Source of the DNA: Gari tellinella
Taxonomy: Eukaryota > Mollusca > Bivalvia > Cardiida > Psammobiidae
Length of the DNA: 64,000 bases
Assembly: GCA_922989275.2 (NCBI GenBank)
Contig: OV277864.1
Coordinates: 22,951,550 to 23,015,549 of the forward strand
Direction: 5' to 3'
Both the position numbers and the translations under genes were made by a program. Shown here piece after piece: positions 32,454 to 43,050 of the stretch; within the stretch, counting starts at the first letter, position 1; each line of letters starts with the position of its first letter. The notes beneath the pieces are model-generated. The model ran no database searches, was not told the origin of the DNA, and saw only the letters and a list, made by a program, of their open reading frames with translations.

Positions 32454-35400
32454 CTATCTGTCTAATTTAACCCATTTAAGGTATGAAGTTTTAAATGAGG
32501 CAAGTGATTGAGCATTTCTTATGTTCAAAGGCAAGTTATTCCAAACCATAGCTCCAGAATAGGCAAACGACCTCCTGAAAAATTCAGACTTTGGTCTGGG
32601 AGAATATAACTGAGAATTTGATGAAGACCTTAAATTTCTATCATGCACATTTGACTTTAGTGTGAACAAATCATATAAATATACAGGTGCCAAACCTTTG
32701 AATACTTTGAACATTAGAGTAGCTTTGTGAAATGTAACTCTTTCCGGAAAAGTCATCCAATTAAGTTCTTTGAAGAGATCAGCTGAATGGGCAGTTTTAT
32801 CTTTATTAAGGATAAGCCTTGCTGCACGTTTTTGAAAACGAATGATTTTTTGTTCTTGCGATATTGAACAGTTTCCCCAAATAACGCAACAGTAGTCGAG
32901 ATGAGGTAAGATGTAGGAGTTAAAAAACATTTTTCTCAATGGTATAGTTAGAAATACTTTGATTCTTGAGAGGAGGTATAATAAGGAGTTACACTTTTTA
33001 AGTATGTTATTGATATGGCTATCAAAAGATAAAAATACATCAAAGGTGACACCGAGTAACTTCTCCTCACGACTGCAATGGATTTCTTCATTTCCAAATG
33101 GGATTGGCAGAGCAATATTTTGAATGCCTGCAGATTTAGATCTTGATGTAATGTACATGGATTTAGTTTTTGCAACGTTAATTGACATTTTGTTCTTTTC
33201 ACACCAATCATTAACGTTAAATAGATCTTTACTCAACGAGTTTGCTACAAAGTTGAGAGAAGCATTATGTACTGACAGCGTTGTGTCGTCTGCAAAAATG
33301 TCTGCAACAGAATGTGTACATGCAGATGGTAGGTCATTTATGAATATCAAAAATAAAAGAGGACCTAAGACTGAGCCTTGTGGTACACCAGATAAAACAG
33401 AAGTTAGCTGCGAGGTTACTCCAGATACATGCGTTTGTTGAGATCTATTATGCAGGTATGAGGCAAACCATGAACATGTCTTTTGGTTAATATTGAAATG
33501 TTTTAACTTTTCCAAGAGTATCATGTGATCAACCAGGTCAAAAGCCTTAGACAGATCTAAGAAGATTGAACCTACAATCTCATTACTATCGATGGCTGCA
33601 ATCCAGTCATCTATTAATTTTACTAAGGCAGTTTGGCAGGAATGATTGGACCTAAACCCTGATTGTCTAGAGTAGAACAAGTTGTTATTTTCTATGAATT
33701 GCTTTAAACAGGAACTAACATGTCTTTCAAAAATCAAGGAAATGATTGGTAAAACTGAAATTGGTCTGTAATTCGACTTTTCTTCTTTAGGACCTTTCTT
33801 GTAAATAGGAGTTACTTTAGCTTTCTTAAAAACGTGTGGATACACACTACATACTATACTTCGGTTAAATAATTGTGTGAGTGTTGGGGCTATTATGGAT
33901 GCTGATATTTTTAAAAATCTAGCGCTAATTCCATCTGAACCTGTTGCTTTTTTACAATCTAACGAGGTGAGTTGTTGTTCAACAAACTGAAGCGATACAG
34001 ATGGAATTGAGAAACTAGGACAGTTGACATGGTCGGCTGAAGCATTTAACACACAGTGACTATTACTAGAGGAGTTACCCTGGAAACTCTTAAACACAGA
34101 AGCAAAATAGTCATTGAAGACATTTGCAGTAGTGTTCGGACATGTTATCGGTTTACCATCTGTATCGTTTATAAAACTAGTTTGAATTTTTGTCTTCATA
34201 CCCGTTAGCGTGTTCAGACTATTCCAAAGAAGTTTCGGGTTGTGGGTATTAGAATTAATGGTATCATGATAAAATCGTGTTTTGGAATCAAGAATAAGGC
34301 GTTTAACAGTTTGTCTCCAGATTTTATAATTATCGATATCGGACTTTTTATGGTAGAAGTCACGCATTTTTATTGCCTGGAGTATTTCGTTGTTAAACCA
34401 GCCAGGTTGGTTATTCCTTTTCACGCGTTTATTCCGGAGAGGCGCATGTGAGTCTATGACAGACTTAAACATATCAATAAATTTTTCGACCGCCTCATCA
34501 ATGTCTTCAATTAAATTAATATTAGACCAGGGTTGATTACACATTTCTTCTAGAAACTGAGATACATTAAAGTTTTTCATAGACCTATAAGAGATCGTTT
34601 TGTGAACGGGACCTTGTTGGCAGTTTGAAGACACTTTTCGAGTTATGCATACCGGAAAGTGATCACTAATGGAGAAAGACGGGACCGACACATTAACTAT
34701 ATGATCAGGAACATTAGAAAAGGCATGATCGATCAATGTTGAAGATACCTGAGTTACACGTGTTGGAAATTTAACTAGCTGAGTAAAATTAACCGCCTGC
34801 ATCTGGTCAAGCCATGTTTTAGACTGAGGACATTCACTGAGTACATCAATGTTAAAATCTCCAACAATTATGCACTCTATTTCGTCAGTTAAAGCATTGT
34901 CTACAGTAACATTGAAATCTAATAGCCATTGACTTTTGGATGAAGGAGGCCTATAAACATTAGATAATAAAAACGCTTTTGAATTCGGTATTTTTACCTC
35001 AAGCCAAATTGACTCTAAAGAATCATTTTCAATATCATGGCGTCGAATACATGGTATATCATTTCTCACGTAAATTAGTAATCCTCCACCATGTGAGCAC
35101 CTGTCTTTTCGAAATAAAATGAAGTTATCAATTGACAATTCGGTATCCCTAAACGTCTCATTTAGAAATGTTTCACAAAGGCACAAAATATCTACTTTAT
35201 GCTGACTTATTAACAATTTAATTTCATCTAATTTGGGATATAAAAAGTGAATATTCAAATGTACAATATTAAGTCCTCTGTTGCCAAACCATTGGTCATT
35301 AAAAGAATGCGAGGAAACGTCAGGTTCTAACACATTAGCAGCTATGGCATCAGTGCAATTGTGAATCATTTCCGAGCTCTTATTTTCAAGAACAGAATGG

Positions 35401-35786
35401 TGGATGTCAGTACGTTTTTGTTTAATAAAACACTGAACATTTCTGATAACTACTGAGGGGTCGTCATAGTTGCATGGACTACCAACCTCCAAGTTGTCAT
35501 CTAGATTAAGACAGATAGTTGAATACGGATGGCATATGTGATAGATACTAAGGGAGATTATACGAGCTTCACGGATTAAACATTTGCAACAATCAAGATC
35601 AAATACAGGACATAAACAATTCTTCATCAACATTTTATGGAAATTGAATAGGTCGAGCTTATCGCTATAAACTTCATTAGCAGATAAATTCGGTGGACTA
35701 CTTTCATTAACACAGCTCAGAAATGTGTCATAGTTATTTACTGGTGAAGTCCGATTTAATACCATGCATGGTTGCTGTAATCCCAT
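32454..35786 (-). CDS. LINE ORF2: AP-endonuclease / reverse transcriptase polyprotein
   Basis: The 1,110-residue ORF is uninterrupted and full length for CR1-type ORF2. Residues about 170-390 form an apurinic-like endonuclease: N178, E205, Y288 followed by RPP, GDFN at 309-312, LIDH at 351-354 and SDHFPV at 374-379. Residues about 600-870 form the reverse transcriptase: YRPISVLP at 683-690, FLDLSKAFD at 742-750 with the first catalytic Asp at 744, SGVPQGSVLGPLLF at 799-812, and FADD at 831-834 with the catalytic Asp pair. The C-terminal region (about 940-1105) has the LGW/ELNW-type and LRSS, WNNLP and SFK motifs usual for CR1, L2 and Rex1 elements. It nicks target DNA and copies the element RNA at the nick. 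The ATG at 35,784-35,786 overlaps the end of ORF1 by 31 nt in another frame. The first 165 residues contain several Cys but no domain I recognise. Confidence 0.95.
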   Translation of the reverse strand: MGLQQPCMVLNRTSPVNNYDTFLSCVNESSPPNLSANEVYSDKLDLFNFHKMLMKNCLCPVFDLDCCKCLIREARIISLSIYHICHPYSTICLNLDDNLEVGSPCNYDDPSVVIRNVQCFIKQKRTDIHHSVLENKSSEMIHNCTDAIAANVLEPDVSSHSFNDQWFGNRGLNIVHLNIHFLYPKLDEIKLLISQHKVDILCLCETFLNETFRDTELSIDNFILFRKDRCSHGGGLLIYVRNDIPCIRRHDIENDSLESIWLEVKIPNSKAFLLSNVYRPPSSKSQWLLDFNVTVDNALTDEIECIIVGDFNIDVLSECPQSKTWLDQMQAVNFTQLVKFPTRVTQVSSTLIDHAFSNVPDHIVNVSVPSFSISDHFPVCITRKVSSNCQQGPVHKTISYRSMKNFNVSQFLEEMCNQPWSNINLIEDIDEAVEKFIDMFKSVIDSHAPLRNKRVKRNNQPGWFNNEILQAIKMRDFYHKKSDIDNYKIWRQTVKRLILDSKTRFYHDTINSNTHNPKLLWNSLNTLTGMKTKIQTSFINDTDGKPITCPNTTANVFNDYFASVFKSFQGNSSSNSHCVLNASADHVNCPSFSIPSVSLQFVEQQLTSLDCKKATGSDGISARFLKISASIIAPTLTQLFNRSIVCSVYPHVFKKAKVTPIYKKGPKEEKSNYRPISVLPIISLIFERHVSSCLKQFIENNNLFYSRQSGFRSNHSCQTALVKLIDDWIAAIDSNEIVGSIFLDLSKAFDLVDHMILLEKLKHFNINQKTCSWFASYLHNRSQQTHVSGVTSQLTSVLSGVPQGSVLGPLLFLIFINDLPSACTHSVADIFADDTTLSVHNASLNFVANSLSKDLFNVNDWCEKNKMSINVAKTKSMYITSRSKSAGIQNIALPIPFGNEEIHCSREEKLLGVTFDVFLSFDSHINNILKKCNSLLYLLSRIKVFLTIPLRKMFFNSYILPHLDYCCVIWGNCSISQEQKIIRFQKRAARLILNKDKTAHSADLFKELNWMTFPERVTFHKATLMFKVFKGLAPVYLYDLFTLKSNVHDRNLRSSSNSQLYSPRPKSEFFRRSFAYSGAMVWNNLPLNIRNAQSLASFKTSYLKWVKLDR

Positions 35787-37192
35787 GGACTCTGACTCCT
35801 CGTCCAGTGAGGTGACACTGGCATGAAAACCATTTCCCTGTCCGGATAACGCCCACTCCTCCCTGGAAACCTCCCATTGCGAAAATTAGATTTTTCACTA
35901 TCAGCGACGGACGTTGATGATTGTAGACTAAGAACGGTGTCTATTGCATTTCTTATGCTCGTACCGAGGATTTTTCCGCCCTTCGGGTTCAGATGAATAT
36001 TATCCCGATATAACCAAGCTTCTTTCACAAATTTCAAGTCATTATTCAGAAAGTGGTGCCCTAGTTCTTCACACATTACTTTTAGGGCTCTGTTTGTCTG
36101 TTGAATTTTCTCGTTGATCAGCTTATCATTTCTTCGGGGAAGAATGGACGACACAATAACTTTTGTCTTTGGATTTACGTGATGGATGGTGTTAATTGTG
36201 TCTTTAAAATCGTCTATAATTTGTTCGCTGCATATACCATCCGAGACGTTGTTGGTGCCGACGTGTAGAACTATTGCGTCCAGTTTATTCACCAAGTCGG
36301 GTTCGAATTCGGCCAATTTATAAAGCGTGTTTTCAACGTGTCTAACTCGCCCCCCTGAGTGACTCTTTATTTTAACATCCAATCTTGGGTCACACATTCT
36401 CGCCGAGCTAAGGATCCGTGTGATAGAGTCACCCGCGATGAATGCAATCGGTTTACTTCGTGTAGCACTCTTGTGTAGAATCCTGTTTTGTGTATTACCT
36501 TCCGTTACAATCACTGAAATCGGACTGCCGACAGATTCATTTCTGCGGGAATTATTTGAAGTTTTATCTTTTCTGGATTCGCCTTGATATTTTGTTATCT
36601 CAGCTGATCTATGAATTTGACTTTTGATATCCCCAAGTTCTTTCATTAGTTCACTCCTCAAGTCTCTTATCTTTACCTCAACTACTTCGGTCGATTTTTC
36701 AATCTTAAGTTCAATAGAATCTGAAGACCCTCTAAGCTTCATAAGTTCTTCAGTGATTTTCAGCTTTTCTCTCGATACAATGTCAAGTTTGTTTTTCATT
36801 TGGACTGCATCTTCCTCATACATGAGTACTTTCGCATTAGCGTCAATAAGCTTTGACTTAGTTTGAGCGAGTGTACTTTCAATTTTGTTTTCTTTAGTTG
36901 AACAGTCCTTAAGTTTGTTGCAAAGCACTTTAATCTCATCATCCTTGTTACCCAGTAAGTAAATAAGCTTTTCATTTTCCTGTTTCAGGAGTTTGCTTTG
37001 AGCAAGTAACTCTTTAAGCGTGTCTTGTAGTTCCTTATTATCACTTTTTTGCTTTAAGAGCTCGGCAGTCGTCGTTTTAGTTTGATAATCACTTGTATTT
37101 TTCTCCCTTTGAAGATCATCTTCAGGCTTGCTAATATTAAGATCACTAATTTCCTCATTTTTGTCTGTAGAATGAAAACGTTTTTTAACTTT
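35756..37192 (-). CDS. LINE ORF1: coiled coil plus SGNH-type esterase, 5' end missing
   Basis: The frame is open for 478 residues from the insertion junction to a TAA at 35,756-35,758, with no ATG in its first 88 codons; a GTG at 36,926-36,928 is inside the frame and unlikely to be the true start. Residues 1 to about 190 are rich in Lys, Glu, Leu and Gln with heptad character, a likely coiled coil for multimerisation. Residues about 247-420 form an SGNH/GDSL hydrolase: GDSIT at 254-258 (catalytic Ser), HSGGR (block II), HVGTNN at 310-315 (block III Gly and Asn), and DNIHL at 397-401 (catalytic Asp and His). Esterase-type ORF1 proteins are known from CR1 and L2 LINEs; they bind element RNA, and the role of the esterase is uncertain. 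The C-terminus is Arg- and Ser-rich. Confidence 0.9.
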   Translation of the reverse strand, partial: KVKKRFHSTDKNEEISDLNISKPEDDLQREKNTSDYQTKTTTAELLKQKSDNKELQDTLKELLAQSKLLKQENEKLIYLLGNKDDEIKVLCNKLKDCSTKENKIESTLAQTKSKLIDANAKVLMYEEDAVQMKNKLDIVSREKLKITEELMKLRGSSDSIELKIEKSTEVVEVKIRDLRSELMKELGDIKSQIHRSAEITKYQGESRKDKTSNNSRRNESVGSPISVIVTEGNTQNRILHKSATRSKPIAFIAGDSITRILSSARMCDPRLDVKIKSHSGGRVRHVENTLYKLAEFEPDLVNKLDAIVLHVGTNNVSDGICSEQIIDDFKDTINTIHHVNPKTKVIVSSILPRRNDKLINEKIQQTNRALKVMCEELGHHFLNNDLKFVKEAWLYRDNIHLNPKGGKILGTSIRNAIDTVLSLQSSTSVADSEKSNFRNGRFPGRSGRYPDREMVFMPVSPHWTRSQSPWDYSNHAWY

Positions 37193-37359
37193 TTACATAG
37201 ATAACCAGCTGGTACGTCTTTGGTATCAATATTTACGTGGATGTATCTCTGTAAAAGGCAGAAAGAGATTTGAAACGCCTTCAAAACCGTTCAATCCTAG
37301 AGACGAGTATATTCGTCATTAACAAACAACGTAACCGTATATAGCATACATTTGTCCTA

Positions 37360-37500
37360 TGCAAACAGTGAAGGCAATGACCAGAGAGTTCCTGCAGAAG
37401 TCCTCTGATCAGAGTCTGCACTGTTTGTCATTTTGCAATATATTGTCAAAATCAACCCTAATTAGTCTAAAATGGACTAGACAAACTTGGAAATTGGACA
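37360..37500. mobile_element. T4-like fragment with H1 core
   Basis: GCAAACAGTGAAGGCAATGA through GTCTGCACTGTTTG forms H1. The following AAATCAACCCTAATTAGTC and AAATGGACTAGACAAAC resemble T4 arms read in reverse. Shared with copy B (48,748-48,888). Confidence 0.6.
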
Positions 37501-37734
37501 CGAGCACTAAATACAAACAAGAACAGAACATAGAACAAGTATTTTTTAACAAGAGCTGAGAGAAAACGAGTGTATCAAAAGGAAAATGTATAGAGGGATA
37601 ACAATTCTTGAATTATTCTTCAGGACCGGTAACAGCCGAGTTAAAAAACAAACTTAATACATGTACTGTTAAGAACTCTTTTGGGGGATTTCTGTCACTT
37701 GTTGAAAATATTATTCTGACGATTTATCTTAACT

Positions 37735-37857
37735 AATTGGCAAATTGTTTAGCGCCTTATCAGACGCCGGGTTACCCGGCGTCTGATCTGGCTCAAAACT
37801 GTTTGCAAATGACATAATTAAACGAGTCTATAATAATGTTTAATGTCTTCTCCACTG
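37735..37857. mobile_element. M-family MITE, right part with H1 core
   Basis: H1 (AGCGCCTTATCAGACGCCGG and its partner arm) and the end TCTTCTCCACTG with TA are present; the left end is worn. Shared with copy B (ending 49,246). Confidence 0.7.
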
Positions 37858-38003
37858 TACCAGCTGGTCTCAACCTTCTAATGTATTTGCGACGAGTCTG
37901 AGATCGTTCTCACGCTTTCGATTGGTCAGATTAAGTACATAACAAACATTTTATAAGCATAGACTCTGATGTTTTACAGACTTCTCTAATTGTTAATTGA
38001 ACG

Positions 38004-39030
38004 GTGACCTCCGGGGCGGGGCCAATTTTGACCCCAGGGACAAAATTTGAACAACTTTGATAGAGGGCCTGTAGACTATGCTATTGGCAAAATATCTAAA
38101 CTCAGTGTACTATGGTTTCAGACAAGAAGATTTTTTAAGTTTTCATTGAAAAAATCTATTTTTAGCTCCGGTGACCCAGATATGCAACAGACCATAACCA
38201 ATTCAACAATATATGTGAAGGACTTCTAGAAGTTATACCATGCCAACTATCAAAGCTCTGGTCATATTGGTTCCAGAGAAAAGATGTTTGAACATTTCAC
38301 TAAATAACTCTATGTAAAACTGTGATCCCCAGGGCGGGGCCAAATTGACCCCAGGGACAAAATTTGAACAAATTTGATAGAGGATCTGTAGACGATGCTA
38401 TGTGCAAAATATCTAAGCTTAGTGTACTATGGTTTCAGACAAGAAGATTTTTTAAGTTCTCATGGTAAAAAATCTATTTTTAGCTCCGATGACCCAGATA
38501 TGCAACGGACCGGAACCAATTCAACAATATATGTCAAATACCTCTAGAAGTTATACCATGCCAAATATCAAAGCTCTGGTCATATTGGTTTCAGAGAAAA
38601 AGATGTTTGAACATTTCACTATATAACTCTTTGTAAAATGGTGACCCCCGGGGCGGTGCCAATTTTGACCCCAGGGGCAAAATTTGAACAACTTTAATAG
38701 AGGACCAATAGATGATTATATGTGCCAAATATCTAAGCTCTGGCCCTTGTGGTTTCAGACAAGAAGATTTTTTAAGATTTCCTTATTTTTTCACTTTGGT
38801 TGCCATGGCAACCAGAGTTCTGCATTGTTTCAAATTCTTTGAACAACTTTGAAAGAGCTTGACCCAAGGAACATTCCTGTGAAGTTTGGTTGCAACCAGA
38901 CCAGTAGTTTTGAAGAAGAAGATGTTTGAAGAAATTGTTGACACACGACGAACGACGCACGACGACGGACGCCGGACAAAGACCGACCACAAAAGCTCAC
39001 CTTGAGCACTTTGTGCTCAGGTGAGCTAAA
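38004..39030 (+). mobile_element. Pearl-like element P6 at the duplication junction, 5'-truncated
   Basis: The core repeats at 38,004, 38,322 and 38,641 (period about 319 bp; markers GTGACC and GGGCGGGGCC). It is followed by an ACGACGGACG-type microsatellite and the 3' hairpin AGCTCACCTTGAGC / GCTCAGGTGAGCT then AAAA. The usual AACAAGAG 5' end is missing. Its left edge abuts the end of copy A and its right edge abuts the start of copy B, so it lies exactly between the duplicates. Confidence 0.85.
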
Positions 39031-39108
39031 AACGTCAAAAACTTTACTAAACCTACTTCGAAACTGGAAATAGTTGCGCTATAGTTGTACTTGCAGTCTA
39101 TTATCAGG

Positions 39109-39304
39109 TTCCCGTTTCATAAAACTTCTTACGACAAATGTTGTCGTAAGTCAGATTATAAAAAGTCTCAATTATTACTTATTTCTCTATCTAATCATGT
39201 CTTGTGACACCTCTTTGGATTCGTCTTTTCAAGAAAATTAAATGTATTTTCAATATTAGACTTACGATCGTTTTAGTCGTAAGATTTTTTTTTAAACGGG
39301 CACC
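39109..39304. mobile_element. F-family foldback MITE (copy B)
   Basis: It is the partner of 22,547-22,744, with the same H3 right-arm loss, so the deletion predates the duplication. Confidence 0.8.
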
Positions 39305-39324
39305 AGGTGTCCAATGGGACTATA

Positions 39325-39545
39325 CATTGGAGAAGTCTTTATTCTTTCCCAATAAACGCATTTATGCCAAAAACACTTATGTCCATTGAAAACGGTTTGG
39401 TGCCAGATCAGACACCGGGTAAACCGGTGTCTGATCAGGCGCCAAACTGTTTCCGACTCAGATTGAAATGAGCTGTCACCAGTTTCCTAAAATTGTCGTT
39501 TTTCACAATCGTATTGCACTGTGTTTGCTGCACCATTAAAGTATA
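39325..39545. mobile_element. M-like MITE with co-varied H1 (copy B)
   Basis: It is the partner of 22,764-22,990, with the same CAGACACCGG/CCGGTGTCTG stem. Confidence 0.78.
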
Positions 39546-39614
39546 CCTTTTTACGCATTAGTGTATCCAACGACTGAAGAAAATAACACCCCCCCCCCTT
39601 TATACAGCCATGTA

Positions 39615-39860
39615 CAGTGGAGAATCTGTTATTCTTTCCCGATAAACGCGTTTACGCTAAAACTATTTTTTCTTTTACAAACAGTTTGGAGCCAGATCAG
39701 ACGCCGGGTAACCCGGCGTCTGATCAGGCTCCAAACTGTTTGCCACCAAGATAAACATGACATATCAAAATTGTCCAAAAGTTGTTCTTTTCTACGTTTT
39801 AGCGCTTTGCGTTTGCGTACGTTTGCGTTTAAACGGGAAAGAATAACAGATTCTCCACTG
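39615..39860. mobile_element. M-family TA MITE (copy B), inverted relative to copy A
   Basis: Complete with H1. The left flank is CCATGTA against CCATGTATA in copy A. Confidence 0.92.
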
Positions 39861-39971
39861 TATATGTGCGCTATAACTTAGTAAAGTTCCTATATACTAG
39901 CAGATTGTAGCTTAACGTAAGCTGAAAATAGCAGAATACACCATGTGGAGCATATACTGATCATTATATTA

Positions 39972-40208
39972 ACCCCTGAAATTTTTAATGGTCAATTCCA
40001 ATTTCAAAATAAGTTTTGTCCATTTTTTACTATTTAGGGTTGATTTTAACAATATTTTTCCAGATGACAAACAGTGTAGACCCTGGTCAGATGGCTCCTT
40101 AAGAAGTCCTCTGATCAGGGTATACAATGTTTGCATAGGACAAGTGTCATCCTCACAAGTACACTGTTTGTAAATGACCAGTATACTAGTCGCCAGGGTT
40201 GAATGTGT
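39972..40208. mobile_element. T4-family TTAA MITE with H1 core (copy B)
   Basis: It is the partner of 23,402-23,635. The stem has GACCCTGGTCAGATGG against CTCTGATCAGGGT, one pair now G-T. Confidence 0.78.
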
Positions 40209-40614
40209 TAAGCAATCACTTATCATCAATACTAAAACAAGCTATAGGGAAAGGGTGAAGTGGGAAATAATAACGTCTGTTAGATACTGTATGCATATTT
40301 GTTTTACCGTGTTTTATCCCCAGAGGGACTGTAGTTATTTCGAGGCGGACAAAATATTACAAATATGTTTCCCACTCCAGGCACCTTTAGGTAATTTGAG
40401 GGCAATATAGATTATCTGTAGATAATAATATTAAGCATGCTGACTACATGATAACATTCTATATTGTATTTCATGATTCTGCTTAACAATGCCTCTCTAT
40501 AATGATTAAACAGTATGGATCCAGATCAGTTCGCGTCTGATCAGGATTCAAACTGTTCGATCCGCTTGTGTAACACTTCTCGGTGTAAGCCATAATGATA
40601 AAAGCAGGGCTGCC

Positions 40615-40762
40615 ATTCCTCCGTAAAGCAGGCTGGAAGTAAAGCAGAATGCGCCTTTAGGCGCATTCTGCTTTACTTTCAACCTGCTTTAAGTAATCAC
40701 GCTTGAAAAATAGAAAGTTTGGAAATATTAGGATTTTTCATGATCAACTTATGGCAGCCCTG
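40615..40762. mobile_element. C-family MITE with H2 core (copy B), exact 6-bp duplication
   Basis: It is the partner of 24,281-24,438. CAGGGCTGCC starts after TAAAAG (40,609-40,614), and the right end GGCAGCCCTG is followed by TAAAAG. Confidence 0.9.
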
Positions 40763-41271
40763 TAAAAGACATTGTACAACTAAAATTGAACAAAAGGCAT
40801 TATAACTGAAAATGAAAATTAAATGTGAAACCAATTTATGCCAGGATATTGTCATGACTTCTCCATTTGTACTTGCTGGTAAGTACAAGGGTGATCTATA
40901 TGCACTTTAGAATGTGTCCATACAACAGATATGCAGCTCATATGAACAAGCAAACAGTGCAGGTCCAGATCAGACGCTGCGTAAGGTGGTGTCTCAACAG
41001 GGTCTACATCATTTACTAATGCCTACTTATAAGGCGACAATACGGATTTAAATATTGACCACAATATTGAAGCAGACAATTGTTTACACCGGTGTAATGG
41101 TATAACAGGCAATAATCACTGGCATTTTATCACGACATTAGCTCTTATTGAACTATTATATCGTCTGTCTGGTAATTGACGTCTGCTAATGCTCCACACC
41201 CAGGTGTTTACCGCTTGGCTGCCATAGTATCGTCTGCTTACTAATTTTCATATTGAACTCTTTCACAGTTA

Positions 41272-41745
41272 CAGTGGAGAATCTGTTATTCTTTCCCGTT
41301 TAAACGCAAACGTACGCAAACGCAAAGCGCTTTTAAAACGTAGAAAAGAACAACTTTTGGACAATTCTGATATTTCATGTTTATCTTGGTGGCAAACAGT
41401 TTGGAGCCCGATCAGACGCCGGGTTACCCGGCGTCTGATCTGGCTCCAAACTGTTTGTAAAAGAAAAAATAGTTTTAGCGTAAAACGCGTTTATCGGGAA
41501 AGAATAACAGATTCTCCACTGTACAGAGGAGAAAACGTTCATCTTTCCTAATAAACGCGTTAACGCTGAAACTATTATTTCAACTGCAAACAGTTTGGAG
41601 CCAGATCAGGCGCCGGGTATCCCAATTGAAATTAAATAAATGGTCAGAATTTTCAAAAAGTTGTCTTTTTTTTCTTCATTTTATTGCATAGCGTGTGCGT
41701 TTCGTACATGCGTTTAAACGATAAAGAATAATGTCTTATACACTG
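41272..41745. mobile_element. Two M-type MITEs head to tail (copy B)
   Basis: They are the partners of 24,948-25,199 and 25,202-25,421: a complete M (41,272-41,521) and a worn one lacking the H1 right arm (41,524-41,745), separated by TA. Confidence 0.85.
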
Positions 41746-42154
41746 TATGTTTGCGACTTTTTTTCAAAAGGTTTGGACCCAGATTAGTCTGCTTGGCACT
41801 TATATCAATCTTTCTGCAGTCAAGCATTCAAAAACATAACATTGATAGATTAATGCAGACGATAAGGTTTAACTTGGAGTCTGATCGGACTACAAACTGT
41901 TTGAAATGAGAGTCAAGTCTACAAGACACAAAAAAGTGATGGAGTATTGTGGGAGTTACAAATGCCAGGAATCTCTTGACAGCGGAATGGAAGCTCAAAA
42001 CAGTTGCAGCGCAACTACAGTTAAACTTGTGCAAACTGGCCATGCCGGTCGTTTATATTAGTTGGACGCCTAATGCAGTATAGGAAATGTCTATAATTAA
42101 CTGTCGTCCTGCATCAAAACGTGACCATTTGCCTGTGTTAGTTTTTATACGGTG

Positions 42155-42405
42155 CATGGAGAAAACGTTAGCCTTCTCCCCAATAAACGTGTTTGTGCTA
42201 AAATCTTATATCCCAATGCAAACAAATTAGAGCCAGATCAGACGCCGGGTAACCCGGCGTCTGATCTGGTTCTAAAATGGTTGCAGGTCATTAAAAACAT
42301 TTCGTCAAAAATGTAAATGAAAACTTTTCATTTTCTACATTTTATTTCATTTACGCTTGCGTTTAGTTTCTTTTACATGGAGATGAATAACGTCGATCTC
42401 CACTT
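42155..42405. mobile_element. Older M-like MITE with H1 core (copy B)
   Basis: It is the partner of 26,092-26,342. H1 here is intact (CAGATCAGACGCCGGG and its complement), where copy A has changes. Confidence 0.72.
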
Positions 42406-42468
42406 TGGCTTAATCCAGCACAGCACAAAAATCAGTTTGACATTTTAATTGACGCAACTCTAATTTAA

Positions 42469-42958
42469 CTCTTTCACTGCCAAATTATTTGTGAGGTTTT
42501 TACCGCATCATGGTTATTTTGTCGTCTGCTTCATTAGTTGTGTCTGTGAAATCGTTTCAAAGATAGATTTAATGAAGAAAGATTTACGAAATATCGAAAC
42601 GAGTATCAAACAGTATGGATCCTGATCAGACGCCGCGTTACGCGGCGTCTGATCAGGATCCATACTGTTTGTAAAGTCGCCTTTTTGGCGCCATTGGCAG
42701 TGAAAGAGTTGAATCAATTGTTGCCTAGTGTCTCTGTGTCGTTAATTAACCCTTTTACTGCCGTGACGTCATAAATTTTAAACAATTGTCGTCTGCTTTT
42801 ATTTCATAAATTTCGAATTTTGCTATTAATACTGAAGAAATATTGAAATGAGTGTCAAACAGTTTAGATCCTGTTCAGACGCCGCGTAACGCGGCGTCTG
42901 ATCAGGATCCGAACTGTTTGCAAAAAACTGGTGTGCTCGGGGTAAGGCAGTGAAGGGG
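42469..42958. mobile_element. Two T2-family TTAA MITEs (copy B)
   Basis: They are the partners of 26,406-26,646 (here 42,469-42,708) and 26,687-26,895 (here 42,750-42,958). Both keep the H1 core with GGATCC-type arms; each has one worn TTAA on the right (TTGA, TCAA). Confidence 0.88.
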
Positions 42959-43050
42959 TCAATTCATCTGCATTTCTTTTTTCAGGAAATTGTGATTGCA
43001 ACAACTCCAAAATTCGCCAGTGCCGCGCAGAAGTTGATTTCGTTAAGAAT

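Larger units (their letters stand above)
30957..37192 (-). mobile_element. CR1/L2-like non-LTR retrotransposon (LINE), 5'-truncated, ORF2 intact
   Basis: The element reads on the minus strand: open ORF1 from the junction at 37,192, ORF2 (35,786-32,454), a 3' UTR of about 1.5 kb, a polyadenylation-like AATAAA shortly before the end, and a (TTA)n tail at 30,957-30,985. Copy B of the segmental duplication (near 48,366-48,375) has the uninterrupted target CTGTTATTACATAGAT, which fixes both junctions; only a TTA-sized repeat flanks the insertion. ORF1 is open to the very junction with no in-frame ATG, so the insertion was probably 5'-truncated during target-primed reverse transcription. The esterase-type ORF1, the overlapping ORF2 and the C-terminal domain point to the CR1/L2/Rex1 group. 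The 3' UTR hosts three TTAA-family MITEs and one H1-like hairpin. The intact ORF2 and the empty site in copy B argue for a fairly recent insertion. Confidence 0.93.
22224..37990. repeat. Segmental duplication, copy A
   Basis: The sequence from AACGTCAAAAACTTTAC (22,224) to the TTTTACAGACTTCTCTAATT stretch near 37,970 is found again in the same order and orientation at 39,031-49,385. It is interrupted only by element insertions that are present in one copy and absent in the other. Unique non-repeat segments such as those around 24,400-24,700 align almost base for base, so this is a true duplication and not shared repeats alone. Copy A is longer mainly because of the LINE, the SINE and the extra M elements. 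Confidence 0.95.

Noticed and set aside
32948..36866. ORFs of 60-105 codons overlapping the LINE (32,948-33,211; 33,124-33,441; 34,242-34,451; 36,624-36,866)
   Set aside because: Other-frame shadows of ORF1 and ORF2.
37054..37284. 76-codon minus ORF crossing the LINE 5' junction
   Set aside because: It uses LINE and flanking DNA in a frame other than ORF1. Its first half lies in unique flank also present in copy B, so it is a chance fusion.
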